A stretch of 64,000 bases of DNA from Taxillus chinensis. Lineage: Eukaryota; Streptophyta; Magnoliopsida; Santalales; Loranthaceae. A program made the position numbers and the translations under genes. The DNA is taken from NCBI GenBank assembly GCA_023512835.1, contig CM042090.1:18072356-18136355 (forward strand). The letters run 5' to 3'. The notes below the pieces were generated by a model, which made no database searches, had not been told where the DNA came from, and was given only the letters and a program-made list of their open reading frames with translations. Below are positions 37,152 through 49,530 of this stretch, piece after piece. How positions within the stretch are numbered: the stretch's first letter is position 1; each line of letters begins with the position of its first letter.

Positions 37152-40100
37152 CCCCCCCCCCCCCCAAAAAAATTAATTTTTTTTTTTTCAAAAAAAAAAA
37201 AAAAAAAAAAATAATATATTATAAAATTTTTTTTTTTTTTTAAAGGTTTTTTTTTTTTTTTTTTTTTGTTTTTTTTTTTTTTTTTTTCTTTTTTCAAGCC
37301 TCAAACATTCATGACAAGCCACTGACCTTTTCTGGGAACAGGCTAATATATTTCATCATCGACGCAGGCATTTGTTTCTTTGGTGGTTTCTCTGAAGCAG
37401 CATTCCCGACAGTTGAGCCCATAATCTGATCCGCTGAACTTTTCTTCTTGAGAAACAGATCCTCATTCAGGTTAACAGAAACTTCTCCACTTGAAATGTC
37501 CAAGTTCTTAATGACCAAACTATCATCCCTGCAGCCAAAAGAATATAGATGCCATGTTACATGAGGACTAAACATTGTCACAAGTTATTATTTTTATTTT
37601 TTTCTAAAAAGAATATATATATATATAGGAAAAGATAGTATGAGGAATACAACCTACATGGAAAGCCAGATACTATGCATACCTTTAAACATTTTAAAAT
37701 CATCCAACCATAAAGATAAATTTATAAAAACAATGAACCCCCATGGATTTTAAATAATTTTGTCATTCGGAGATCCTTTATCCAAATATGGAAAGATCAG
37801 TCAGCTTTGAAGAGCTTAAACTTGCCACTCTCTGGAATAATACAGAGAATTCTACACCAAACTTGTGAAAATTGATAGTTGTTGCATACTATCATCCATA
37901 AGGTTGGAAAACGATAAACAATCATATTACTAAGGCAAAGTGAAAGTATACTGGGTCCCATCATATTGCTATAGTTAGTTGTTCTTTTATCAAGAACAAC
38001 TAACATCTTGATTTATGAATATAAAAATGACCAAAATAACATATATACCTGTTGTGACCGAATTCACATGAGAGAGAGAATTCTTCACAGCTGAAACGAG
38101 CAGGGGACCCTTCTAACATGGTGAAAGAAGTATCGCCCTCATAATTAGAGCTTTCATGCCTAATACTAGAGATTTGATCACAGCTGAACTCTGGACCACA
38201 GATGTGAACAGCAATAGGTGACAGGTGCAGCCGAAAAACCAAAGTTGCCTGGGAACTCCCATCTCTGGTAATATCAAACTCCAACTCTTTAAATTCAGTA
38301 GTAGCTCTAGGTGTCTGCAATTTCATAAAGGTTTAATTATTCAAACATACAACAAAATGTGACAGCCGATTATAATTTTAAAAAAACTCCAAAACATGCA
38401 TTTCTGAAAATATATATAATATTATTGAAAAATGTACATTTTACACTCATGTTTCAATAAATTTTTACAATCCATGATTGCATGATATTTAATTAAGCAT
38501 ATATCATTATATTGTCTTTTCAATGCTTATCTTTTCAAGTTTAACTCTTGTAGCATAAACGTTTTTAAGATACTTAACATCATAAGTAGAAATTAAAGAG
38601 AAAATATTTTTTTAATAAGTAAGAGAATTTATTTATTTACGAGAATCAAAACTCACACAAGAAGTGCACGAGAAACAAGAATACAAAAACAAAGACAACA
38701 ACCCAATCATAAAGAGTAGCCATCCATAAGATCCCAGTGGAAAAAAAACACAACTTGCCCGAAGCATACAACCAATCACTCAAAGAACGAAAAAAAGTAC
38801 AATAAAGCTCGATAGCGGGCCTCTCCAGATCCTCAAAAACTCTCACGTTCCGCTCCCGCCAAATACTCCAAAAAATGCAATGAAGGACAGCCCGCCACAC
38901 CGCTGAAAGACACGCCTAAGGAACCGAGAGGGGCGCCAGCACATCCTATCCGCGGCAAGACGCGCCTTAGAAATTGAGTACAAGATATGCAAAACAACAA
39001 TGAACATCCGCCACAAAAGCCTCAGGATAGCATGCAAAACGAAACAGCTTGGGATAAACAAGCTTAAGTGGGGACTCACCACACCACACATCATGCCAGA
39101 AATGGATCGTAGTCCCACCCCAACTCAAACACCACAAACCGAGAAAAGGACTCCCACTCCTGCCGGATAAATTTCCACAACCCCGTTCCATGGGGACTGC
39201 GAGGCATCAAAGAGATCCATCCCCCACTCGCGACCTCATACTTGGAGGCAATAACCTCACGCTACAGCGCCCCCCACTCTACTCCAAAACACCAAAGCCA
39301 TTTCCCCAGTAGAGCAGTGTTAAAATGACTCAAATTCCAAAAAGCCAAAGCACTAGTTTTTGCGCGTCTTGCTGCAGATAGGTTGTGTTGGTGCCCCAAT
39401 CGAAATCACAAGTACCTCATCCGGAGCTTTTACTCCCTGCTGACGCCTACCTATACTAAGTGCTTTCCTTGGTGGAGCATTTGGAAGGCGTGGGTGCCCT
39501 TCCGGGTAGCCTTCTTTGCTTGGACTACCGTATTGGAAAAGATTTTGACTACTGATCATTTGAGGCACTGAAATTTTGTTTTGGTTAGTCGGTGTTATAT
39601 GTGTAAGTCTTCGCCAGAGCATGTAGATCATCTTTTCCTTCATTGCCCTTCTGCTAGGGATTTGTGGGATATGATTTTGGGTTTTTTTGGAATCACATGG
39701 GTGATATCTTCGTCTCTTCGCGCGTTGTTTGTTGGTTGGTTAAGCGGTATGGAGCGGCATTTGGCGGTGTGGCGGGCTATCCCTCATTGCATTCTTTAGA
39801 ATATTTGACGAGAGAGGAACGCGCGTGTGTTTAATGATCGGGAGACGCCCGCTACTGCACTTTATTGTATTTTTTCGTTGTTTGGGTGATTGGTTGTATG
39901 CTTTGGGCGAGTTGCATTTTTCTTTTTGGGATGATGTCAATGGCTGCTCCTTTTGATCGGATAGTTGTCTTCGCATTGTAATTTCGCATTCTCGCTCACC
40001 TATTATATGCGATTTGCTTTTAATAATTAAATTATCCTTATTTATAAAAAAAAACAATGAAGAAGGAAATAACTTGTTACTCATACTCTTGTCGAAAGGA

Positions 40101-43100
40101 TACATATACACAAACATCAAACCCCTCCACTAACCTTACCCCAATCAACTTCCCACAAAAAAAAAACTACGGTGCGAACCTTTGGCTTTTAAATAGCTTG
40201 CAAACAACTATCACCATCAATAAATACAGTGGCAAGGCTTCCTTCATAAATAATTACATAAAAAATGTTACTAGAAATAGACAAAACGTAACCCCTACCC
40301 TACAAGGATATGCACTCTGAAAATTAATTAATCTTTATTTGCATGCCTCATTATTCTTAATGGAAAAATATTTATGTATACAATTTTGTGTTGGTTTTTT
40401 GTCACATTTTTTATTAATATGGTTATTCTATATAAAATATACACAAGTTATAAAAAGGATGTTTCAATAGATTGCTTTAATTCCATTGTTTGTATCAGTG
40501 TAGGTTGGGGCCCACTATTGTTAGAGGTACCACCATTGAGGACTTCTTTATTATTATAATTGATTAGCACATGTTCTAATGAATGCATAAATTACCATCT
40601 TGGTGGTTTGTTTGAGAATATTTTTCTCTAATAAAAATCTTTATTAATGGCTATCAATATTTTTTTATTAAATAAAATATTTTATTAGAAAAAAAAACCA
40701 CCAATGGAGTGCACAAAGAACATATATACAAGAGCACGCTCAAAATGAGCACTATTTCTACTCTCGCCAGATACTCTAAATAAGGTAATGAGGAACAATC
40801 CGCCAAACCACCAAATGCCACTCCATTCCCCTAACCAATACGTGAACACTGCACTAAAAAACGAAGGCATCACTCAATGAAGGCAAAACAAACCCATGAC
40901 TATGTCCCAAAGCCCTAGAGCACATAAACAAAAAAAAAAAAAAGAAGAAGATAATCCACGGACTCCATCGACTCCTTGCACATGTAACACCTACTAATAA
41001 TAACAAAACTCTGACACCACAAATTATAGTAGTAAGAATCTTGTTATGCACTACAATCCAAGCAAAGAATGCAACTCTAGATGGCATCCGTGCCTTCCAC
41101 AAACTCCTCCAAAGAAAGCTCTTGGGCCAGGACAAGGGTAAAGATAGAATAAAAACTCTTGACCTAGTAACCTTTCCCCCAATTAGGATCCCAACACATC
41201 CTATCTAAAGCATTCCTCACATAGGGAACCGAATACATGTCAAAAAAAAAACTTCCAATTTTCAATCCTAAGCAGTCCTAGAAAACATCACCTCTCACTA
41301 TATTGTAGTAACCCTCATAAAACAAATGTCAGTCACATGAGCATCAAGAGAACATACAATCCGATACAGCTTCGGGTAAATAAGCTTTAGGGGAGACTCG
41401 CCATACCAAACATCATCCCAAAAGTGAATGAAAAAATCATCCCCCAACTCAAACACCACAAAACAAACGAAAGAGTCCCACTGCAAGCGGATGAAAACCC
41501 CCATATGAAATCCCATACTTCATCGCAATCACCTTCCGCCATAAGGCCCCCCGCTCCACCCTAAACCGCTAAAACTATTTCTCAAGAAGAAAAGCATTAA
41601 ATCTTCACAAATTCTTAATGGCCAAACTGCCATGAGAATGAAGATTGCACACACTATCCCATTTAACTAAATAAATTTTAGGCATGTCCGCATCATAACC
41701 CCAAAGGAAATTCCTTTGGATTCGCTCCAGACGAGAAGCAAAAGCCACAAGAAGCGGTCAACAAGTTGGAAAGGATGCCTCTTACCAAAGTGAATCAACC
41801 TCCCATGGATGGGTAAATACGCTTCCATCTACACAAACATACCCCATTAAAATTATGTTTTTTTAAATAAATGTGTTTGGCTATCATGTTTTCCAAAGTT
41901 GTCACAAAATTATTTAGGATCATGTTGTGTTATTTGAATGTTATCCCATTAAGTGTATGGCATTGACAATGAGATTCTACGTACTATTTTATTGATGTTA
42001 GTACTTGTATTTTGTGCCTCCTAATAACTTTGGATACAGTATGTTCATGATATTTGGCTTAAGTGACAAAGCCTAAAAGCCAACAAATCTCATCCGCCAA
42101 TTAACTTATAGTAAATAAATATTTAAATACTCAAACATATTGCAATAGCTTAACTAGAAATATGCCCTTGAAATGAAATACATATAACGAGCAATATATG
42201 TAAATGAAGAAATCCAAAATACACCCTAGGGTGATGTTGAATGATTGAAAATGGGAAAATTATCCGGATATGGCTTACCTTCACAACCAAATCTGTCACA
42301 GAAACCGATATAAATCTTGCCAGAACCATGAACTTTCCTTTGCCTGAACTACGTGGTTTTCCAGATCTTTTTTCCTGGGTAGTTTTTGCAATTTTGCTTG
42401 AAGGCCTGGTAACAATATCTAAGTCACTTAACAACAGCTGCAGTTTCGGGTCTCTAATTCTGACAAATGACAGGAGTAGACTGAGCCTGATTTCACCGAT
42501 GGATATAGATTCAATGGCACCCTACAATATATAGATCATAAGTAAAATGAAGCCACAGAGGCCAATAGTTTGCTATCTCAATACCAAAACTAACGTATAT
42601 GACAGAAAAATCAAAATCAAAACAAAATATAGAAATTTATCCCATTGTAATGTTACTAACAACTAGTGAAATCCTGACAGAAAGGAGTACTTGTATGCCA
42701 CAAACCTAAATATAAAAATTATAATTTTATTTACTATTTAGGGATTATAAGGATTTGTTGTACTTATTATTGGTAGTAAATTCAGTGTTTTTGCTTGAGT
42801 CTGGAGTGATACGAATAGTTCTATTGCATCATTATAATTATTCAACTGAATTCATTAATTGTTTTTATGTATATTTGCCTATGGGCATATATCATTTTGT
42901 AGTGGTGGCCCCTTTTCTATCCTTCCCTTTCTCTTCTCCATATATCACCCAAAAATATCATTTCAGAAGGCTGAAGAGTATAAAACCAAAAAGACCAAAG
43001 TTGTTACATTAAACATTTGTATCTGAAAACACAGATCAGGCATGCTCATTTCATTGGGTTAACTTTAACAAATACTGGAAGAAACCCACCGGCAGAAGTA

Positions 43101-44046
43101 ATACTACCTTTTTGAACTTCAATACAACGTCCTTCAAGCATCTCCATCCACCAAACTGAAACTCGATAGATATTCCTTTTTTCCGACTTAAATACCAAGC
43201 TCCTACCCTAGCTATGAATCTGAATTACAATAAAAGAAAAGGTGAAACACAATTTAGCTACAGATTTCCTTCAACCATCATTAAATGCTAAAAACTAAAA
43301 CTAAAACTAAAACGATAGAAATTCATAGTTGGCCATTTGAAGGGCCCTTGCAATATCACTTCACTGTGTTTTTGCCAATTATTTTTCAAAGAGTGATCTT
43401 GGTGAGAATCTAACTTCGCAAGAATATTTATGATTAATTTTCCTCCAAAACCAGAAGTGAGTGGAGCCCACAATCACTTTTTAATACAAAGAAGATCAAT
43501 TTACAACTGAGTTAACTGGCCACAAAATCAAAAGATATCATACACCACGCAAGCAATTTAGCTACAGAGCTTCAATATACCCCTTAAGGCTGCAATGTGT
43601 AAATTTCCTCCATGCATTTCTAACAGCATTCTCTATTACACTTCACGCCCCATCCCTATGCGTGAAAGCACAATAACTTGTAGCTTCATTTCTTTTCCAA
43701 TTTTTTACGTCAAACAGGAATCCAGATGGCAATTTAAAAAAATATGCTACAACATGCATTTCGTTGATACGAATACACCTCCACCTGATTACATTAAAAG
43801 GGACGCAATAAACTACATTTCCAATGCATATCAGAGCAACTGCGTTTAGATTGCACATCGAAAATCACTGCTAGTAGTAAATTGAGCAATAACGATCTAA
43901 ATTACATGGCAGGCCTAAAATCAGTATCAAACACAGAAATGAATTGCGTAAGTCGATGAAATTCAAGAGACTCACAAGAGCAGCGCCCATAAAATGACGG
44001 AAACGAACAGGAACCGAAAGAGGAACTTCACGGATGAAAGCCCCAT
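23665..44046 (-). CDS. SABRE/KINKY POLLEN family bridge-like lipid-transfer protein, about 23 exons
   Basis: Giant protein of about 2,600 residues, the usual length for Arabidopsis SABRE and KIP. The family (animal Hobbit/BLTP2, yeast FMP27) forms long lipid-transfer grooves at membrane contacts. The plant members control cell expansion, tip growth and cytokinesis. Exons: 43976-44046, 43108-43219, 42279-42521, 38049-38314, 37327-37528, 35766-35936, 35600-35677, 35208-35459, 32639-34744, 30261-32112, 29999-30102, 29438-29791, 29176-29294, 28663-28912, 27612-27836, 27039-27178, 26320-26392, 26069-26170, about 25750-25854, 25068-25403, 24806-24976, 24145-24526, 23665-23768. The N-terminal MGLSSVKFLFRFLFVSVILW is a membrane anchor. 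The conserved core includes WLFNFWNMNYLPPHKLRTFS. The C-terminus has PELRRTSSFDRTWEESVAE and the basic RQLTITKAKRLIRRHTKKLR. The 3' edge of the exon near 25700 is unresolved; all other junctions keep frame. I cannot separate SABRE from KIP. Confidence 0.93.
34885..35060. repeat. GC-rich dispersed repeat candidate in SABRE-like intron
   Basis: Inside intron 34745-35207 lies a GC-rich insert with repeated GAGGC/GCCTC words, quite unlike the AT-rich intron around it. The phrase GAACCATGGATAAG near its end (from 35051) is repeated from about 35100, as if duplicated. This resembles a short interspersed or non-autonomous transposon, type unknown. Confidence 0.4.
36575..37295. other. G and T homopolymer block, probable assembly artefact
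   Basis: About 700 bases made almost only of long runs of G and T, with some C and A at the end, inside intron 35937-37326 of the SABRE-like gene. No known repeat class looks like this. Flanking exons join in frame without it, so no coding sequence is missing. Poly-glycine, poly-phenylalanine and poly-proline ORFs over it are meaningless. Confidence 0.85.
38607..39355 (-). mobile_element. LINE remnant (non-LTR retrotransposon 3' part), internally deleted
   Basis: Read on the minus strand, frames with stops and frameshifts encode typical plant LINE reverse-transcriptase C-terminal sequence: NTALLGKWLWCFGVEWGALW, then IHFWHDVWCGESPLKLVYPK, then AVLHCIFWSIWRERNVRVFE. The zf-RVT segment normally between the last two is missing, so the copy carries an internal deletion. 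An A-rich tail with TAAATAAATAAA lies at about 38607-38640. It is inside the 4-kb intron 38315-42278 of the SABRE-like gene and is not functional. Confidence 0.8.
39356..40055 (+). mobile_element. LINE remnant with zf-RVT segment, opposite orientation
   Basis: Plus-strand frames encode FPWWSIWKAWVPFRVAFFAW, then RCYMCKSSPEHVDHLFLHCP (the zf-RVT cysteine/histidine segment), then a region parallel to the neighbouring copy (VWRAIPHCIL, RERNARVF) with stops. A short A-run follows at about 40046-40055. It lies head to head with the minus-strand copy at 38607-39355, in the same SABRE intron. Confidence 0.8.
40660..41850 (-). mobile_element. Third LINE remnant, minus orientation
   Basis: Minus-strand fragments include IHFWDDVWYGESPLKLIYPK and SLWKARMPSRVAFFAWIVVH, again LINE RT C-terminal and zf-RVT sequence with frameshifts. 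An A/T-rich tail lies near 40660-40690. Divergence from the other two copies and many stops show that it is an old, dead insertion. Confidence 0.75.
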
Positions 44047-44266
44047 CTCCGGCAGAGAATCGAACTCTGAGATCGCAGCCTCTAGAACTCAGAGGTCAAA
44101 GAGAGGTTCATCACCGAGGGACAGTGAACCGCTGCAATGTGTGGGCATAGCTCCGTGGCTCGGTCGAGAACAACGAACAGTCTTCGGGATCCGGTGGAAT
44201 CAGTCTTCGTTGCGAGGCGAGCGATTTATAGGGTTTCGATCTGCGAGGCGTTCGATTCGATCAGAC

Positions 44267-44281
44267 AGAGAGAGAGAGAGG
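44267..44281. repeat. (GA)n tract upstream of SABRE-like gene
   Basis: A short GA dinucleotide run about 220 bases before the start codon of the minus-strand SABRE-like gene (read as CT on its coding strand). This is common in plant leaders and core promoters. Confidence 0.6.
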
Positions 44282-44546
44282 CACTAAATGGGGAGGTGTG
44301 GGGAGGGTAAGCACACACAGTGTGTTAGGCGTGGAGGATGGGGGAATCCGGTGCGGAGAGGAACACGGAGCAGTCTGCATGCGATTGGGAAACGTGTCTC
44401 CGTCGGCGCGGCGTTTTAGGACGAAGCGTTTGACTGATCTCCGGCGATTGGAACTCATCGGGGATGCAATTGCCGCCAGTTTCGCTTCCTTTTTTCAGTT
44501 TTTTTTTCTATTCAATTGGATTTACTTATTTAGTCCTCTTTGAATC

Positions 44547-46426
44547 CCCAAATTACGAATTCGTCCGAATCATCCCTTATGTAGTTATACGTAATTTTAT
44601 TGGTTATCTTTGCAGTCATACGTAATTATTTCATTGGTTTTTTTGTTAGGATTCATGCTAAAAAAAAATGCCCTCTAACTCCCCCATGACTCAACCAGCT
44701 ACCACCCCATCACTCAGTTAGATTAACCTCTCTGATACATTTCTTTAGGAAAAAATTTGAAGCTCAAAAGTTTTCTAATTTTCACTTGCTTTATCTATTA
44801 CCCAATACATTCAAATATACTTTAATTTTAGCTATTATAATAATTTAAAAATTGATGTATAATGTATAGTTTTTCCACTATTCTCATTATATATAATAAC
44901 ATATACAGGCGTAAGATCTATAATCTCTTTGCAAATTCAAAAAAATATAAAAAAAATTATAATTGTAAATCTTGTGCTTTTTTATTTTTAAAAAACCTCA
45001 ACAGCATTAACTGTTAGCAGCGTGAAATTCCCTTAACAGTTTTTGTTAGCATTAACTGTTAGTTTTTTTATTTTTTATTTTTTCTATTCTCATTAACTGT
45101 TGTATGATATCAAACAAGTACAGTTAGCAGCGTGAAATTCCCTTTGCATCTATATAACTTGTTGGGGTGATCTCATGATCAATATGACCCACGTGTAATG
45201 TCTTTATTTTATACGTATATAAAAAAAACTATAGGTAGGCCATTCATTTCTAACATACTTAATTTGATTGATGAATTAGTATTTTGTTATTGTACCTCTT
45301 GCCTTAATTTAATATAAAGTAGTTGTCGCCCATTTAATGGTCACAAATATTGGAAGGCTAATAATCTTTATCGTAGTTGTCATATTTGTACATGAAGACA
45401 AATTAATTTTTAAAACTTTAAAATTATATATTAAAAGTTTTTCGTATAATCTAGTTGGGTGGCGTGCATGCATGCATAATATTTTATTCATAATATTATG
45501 TTCTGTTTGATACTGAAAATAAGAGTCTCATATTCATTGTGAAAAAAAAAACATTATCATAAAATTATTCTGATTAAACTACATTTGAAATCAGACAGTT
45601 GATTGAAACCTCATTATCTATGTGGCCTTGGTCATCGGATATGCTTTTGTTTAGTCTCCATTTGCTGCTCCTTCCAAATATCCATCCCTCACTCACCCTC
45701 TTAAAATTAAAGAAAAATATAATATTTATACGCACACAAACACACAATTAAAATTAAATTAATAATATGATTTACTATTTCAAAATATTTGTGATGAACT
45801 TGCTATTAGTTGCATTGGTATTAAATAGATTATAAGATTTTAAGCAAGTTATTTAAATCGATGATTTAGTGAACTTTATATGTTTTTATGCTATTTATGA
45901 CTTTGATGGTATTAGTTGCGGTTTAAGATAACAGTTTTCTAAACATGAGTTATACTAATCTTAATAATTTATATTTCGTTCCTCTCGTATCGATCAAATT
46001 TTGTGTATTCATTTCTCACATCACAACATCCAATGCAAAATACTATTTAAAACTAATGCTAAAGTTTATAGATATAGGAAGGCTATGATAGTCAATACTT
46101 CAAAGCAATTTCAAGTACTACGAGAAGCAATACCAAATATCAAAACAACCAATGTCAATTGATATTATCTAGTTGACTATCCTATTAGATATCATTTTGT
46201 AATGGTATTAATGTATGTTCTAATATTTGTTTTAAACTTTAAATATTGCAATTTTATTAGTGAAAATGAGTATTTACTGTTCTTTTTTATTATTCAATCA
46301 TCTACTCTTTGAAAATCAAACTTAACCCCATACGAATGGTCCTTACAATTAAGTTAGTAGAACTCAATTTAATACCCAATCTCAAAATTTAATGGATAAA
46401 TTTGACTCTAACCCAATAATTTTGTC

Positions 46427-46469
<43 letters not shown>

Positions 46470-47128
46470 CAACTATGCTTTTTAAAAAAGTCATAACATA
46501 ATTATTATATTATTAGTTAAACAAATATATATGTAAAAATGTTGTTTTAAAATTATAAAAGTAATTATAATAATTTCAATTTAGAAATTATTTTTAAAAT
46601 TAAGATTAAAACTTGAAATAAAAAAAACATATATATATTTATTGGAGGACAAATTTGTTGTTGATTCAGATTTAATTACTATCATGGTGATATGATAATT
46701 TCAATATTATCTCAATATTTATTTTAAAAATTAATCGTTAGATTAAATAATAATGCAGTATGAATCATCTATATAAAATTTTATAGTGATTTAACAGTTA
46801 ATGCTTACACAATATTTAAAAAAAAAACAAAAGATAAATAAATTTAAATAAATTAATTCATCCGTTGATTTTTTATAATTTAATTTTAAAAAAACTATTA
46901 GATTGATATAAAAATTTACAAGAATAATTTATTCAACCTAACAATTAATTTTTAAATTAAACATTAATAAAATAACAAAATTATCAAATCACCTATAATC
47001 AAACCCGAATGCAAATGCGGGCTTTAAAAAAAAAACATGGTAAAAACTAAAATAAATTAAATAAAATAACACTTTTTTTTTTTGTGTGTTTTTCTAGAAG
47101 ACGCTGTCGTTGTCTCGGTCCGGGCGGG
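44547..47128. other. Intergenic region, SABRE-like promoter side to AT12CYS promoter
   Basis: AT-rich with no supported gene. It contains an exact 22-base direct repeat (45013-45034 and 45123-45144) with surrounding AGCATTAACTGTTAG copies, and a TA microsatellite at about 46432-46470. Confidence 0.6.
45003..45144. repeat. Short direct repeats around GTTAGCAGCGTGAAATTCCC
   Basis: The phrase starting GTTAGCAGCGTGAAATTCCC is exact over 22 bases at 45013-45034 and 45123-45144. A related CATTAACTGTTAG occurs twice, before and between these copies. It may be the remains of a small transposon or a replication-slippage duplication. Confidence 0.65.
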
Positions 47129-47134
47129 TGGGCC
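47129..47134 (+). promoter_or_regulatory. Site II element upstream of the twin-CX9C gene
   Basis: TGGGCC lies about 190 bases before the start codon. Site II elements are known to be common in promoters of plant nuclear genes for mitochondrial proteins. I looked for the mitochondrial-dysfunction motif CTTG-N5-(A/C)A(A/C)G in the few hundred bases upstream and did not find a clear one. Confidence 0.4.
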
Positions 47135-47319
47135 TGGTAAAAAAATAGATCGGTTTTTCCGCTGAAACAGGAATACTCTAGAAATGCCACCTTCTTCAAC
47201 AATAAATAGCCTTTGTTTCTCATCCTGTTTAATTCGTTCAACAAGCACGCCAACACACATCCCAGGTTTCCAATCCCTCGTATTATTGTCTGCGCCAACA
47301 CTCCTACAATCTACAAATC

Positions 47320-48712
47320 ATGCCTCGCCGAAGTTCTGGAGGTACGTTTCTTCCGATCCTTCTCGGCATCCGTTTTTTTTTCCTGAGCCCTCTTTCGTGT
47401 TTTCTTTTGCTTCATACGCGCATAGATTTATTAATGTATTCGGTGTATTTATTGCCCATCGTTTTGGTGTGGCATGAATCGACGCGGATTAGGAATTGTC
47501 CTAACGTCCTAGGAGTGTGTTTTGCCATCGGTTGGTTGCATCACGATGAATGTAATGAAAAATCAAATATTCATAAAAAACAAATAAATAAAGATTTAAA
47601 ATCATAAGGGTTAGTCACTGAATCCTTATTGACCTGTCGTTTGAGTTAAAAATCATAAGGGTTAGTTATTGAATCCTCATTGACATCGCGAGGAGCCCAG
47701 TTTCTTGTAATAATTGTTATTACTGACATATCCCAGTGTGTGATGGTGTTATTACTTATTAGGGTACTATGTGTGATACTTGTTTCTTTCTTTCCTATCT
47801 TTTTTTCACAGCAAGGTCTGGTCCTGCCCGTGCCCCGATTCGCAACCCTCCAAGGCCAGGTAACAGTCAGAAATCCCTGCTTTTGTCAATCCGGAAGAGA
47901 AAGTTGTAGAGATTGCTTTATTATTTATAATGCTATGCAATATGGGTATCCCTTGTTTTGGGCTATAATTGCCACTCTTGACGGTATCCCTAATGCGATG
48001 CAATATGAGGTGGTTGTCAATAATGAAATTGCCGGTTTGGTTGACATCAATCATTTTTGTTGTTGATTAGTTGCTTATTGGTCGGACATCTATTTATAAA
48101 ATAATTTGTTGATGCAGCTGCTCACGCGCCTCCCCCAGCAGCTGTGCAGAGTGGAAGTGGATCTGCTTTGGGAGGGATAGGATCTACCATTGCAGAGGGT
48201 AAGTTGTCCAGATAATTCTTTTGGGTGGACACCTATATATGCACTGCGTCTCTAGGTGATTTGTACACCTGATAGTATCTGTTTGATTCCATGCAGGCAT
48301 GGCCTTTGGTACTGGAAGTGCAGTTGCCCACAGGGCTGTGGACGCTCTTATGGGTCCACGTGTGATCCAACATGAGACTCTGGCCTCTTCGGCCCCTGCT
48401 GTTGGTGCCGCACCAACCATGAACGTGAACAGCGTCGGAGGTTCTGACGCGTGTGGTGCTCAATTCAAGGCCTTCCAGGATGTATGCTGTTCTTTTTTTT
48501 TTTTATCCTTTCTTTTTGGATGAGAGAAACATTTAGTCGCCTGCTCCATTGATAGAACGAATATTACCGTGAGTGACTGAATCTGATGCTTCTATTCCTG
48601 TGTTTTGCAGTGTCTTAGCAGCTATGGAAATGATGACATCCGCAAGTGCCAGTTCTACATGGACATGCTGACTGAATGCCGCCGAGGTTCTGGGTCCGTT
48701 CTAAGTGCTTGA
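47320..48712 (+). CDS. Twin-CX9C (CHCH) mitochondrial protein, AT12CYS/MIX17-like, 5 exons
   Basis: A 145-residue protein. Exons: 47320-47341, 47812-47859, 48118-48198, 48297-48481, 48611-48712, in-frame (438 nt). The N-terminus MPRRSSGGARSGPARAPIRN is basic. The middle has the glycine/alanine-rich hydrophobic stretch GMAFGTGSAVAHRAVDALMG. The C-terminus carries CGAQFKAFQDC and CQFYMDMLTEC, both exact C-X9-C, so two disulfides can form through the MIA40 pathway in the intermembrane space. The order matches animal CHCHD2/CHCHD10, yeast Mix17 and the plant pair At5g64400/At5g09570. The plant genes are known to be induced by mitochondrial stress. The first exon is only 22 nt, and the short second exon is supported by good splice sites. 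Confidence 0.93.
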
Positions 48713-49530
48713 GGATGATGTCTTGAGTGTGTCTTCGATGTGATTTTCGTTGTTAAGTACCCTGTGCCGCTGTGCGGATGGTTTGAATAATTGGATCTAT
48801 AAATGAAGTTGGAAGTTTATTATTTTGACGTTCTAAAATTGGCCGTCCTTTTTTCTCTTTTGGTTGTGATTGGGTACATTATGAAATGAGAAATTTCTTG
48901 TTCCTATATCTTTGATAAGCGTTCTTTCAAGCCTAGCCGCATTCCAATATCAATATTTTCTTTGGTGGGTGGTCTCCATCCGAAGTGATCGCGGACCCCA
49001 ACCTCTATGGAGTGGGTTTTTGGTGCCTCGGCAGAACTTGAATCTCGCCCCATATGCAGTGTGGCCTTCTGTAACAAATGACGCTGGATGTGTATAAATA
49101 ACATCCCAATATACTTTTACAGAGTGGCATAAACAAACCACTGCCATATTCTTTTTCTGCCATGCATGATTTCAAGAAGTTTGGGTTGCACGCAGCATTC
49201 AAAAAGTAATCCGCAAGATTCTGTTTGGATTAAGAGACACGATTGAAGCCGTGAAACGATCCCAACGACGTAGGTGTAGCAGTTTGTGCAGAGTCACTAT
49301 ATATTTGTTGTGAAACTAGAGTATTATGCAAAATGACAATAGATGTCACTAACAAAAATCAACGATACCGATAAATTGTTATGACTAGGTCTAATATGGT
49401 TGGTTTCTAGGCTAAGGATGAGAGCATGGCGGAGAGAACGATTGATTGTTCAATTTAGCGTCCCACGAAGCCTTGTAAATTTTGTTTTCTACCGTTTGAT
49501 TCTCCGCTTGTTATATAGGCTTTGTCTTAA
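48713..49530. other. Spacer between the CHCH gene and its relic
   Basis: The first 150 bases are the probable 3' UTR of the twin-CX9C gene. A GC-richer patch at about 48930-49080 has short ORFs on both strands but no recognisable product. Confidence 0.5.

Noticed and set aside
36404..37297. Long ORFs rich in glycine, phenylalanine, proline and lysine on both strands
   Set aside because: They are translations of G and T homopolymer runs in an intron and cannot be genes.
38049..42278. Idea that the LINE insertions disrupt the SABRE-like gene
   Set aside because: Flanking exons 42279-42521 and 38049-38314 keep phase and have proper splice sites, so the insertions are contained in an intron.
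48912..49202. Overlapping short ORFs on both strands after the CHCH gene
   Set aside because: Several equally long frames on opposite strands and no conserved motif point to noncoding DNA.
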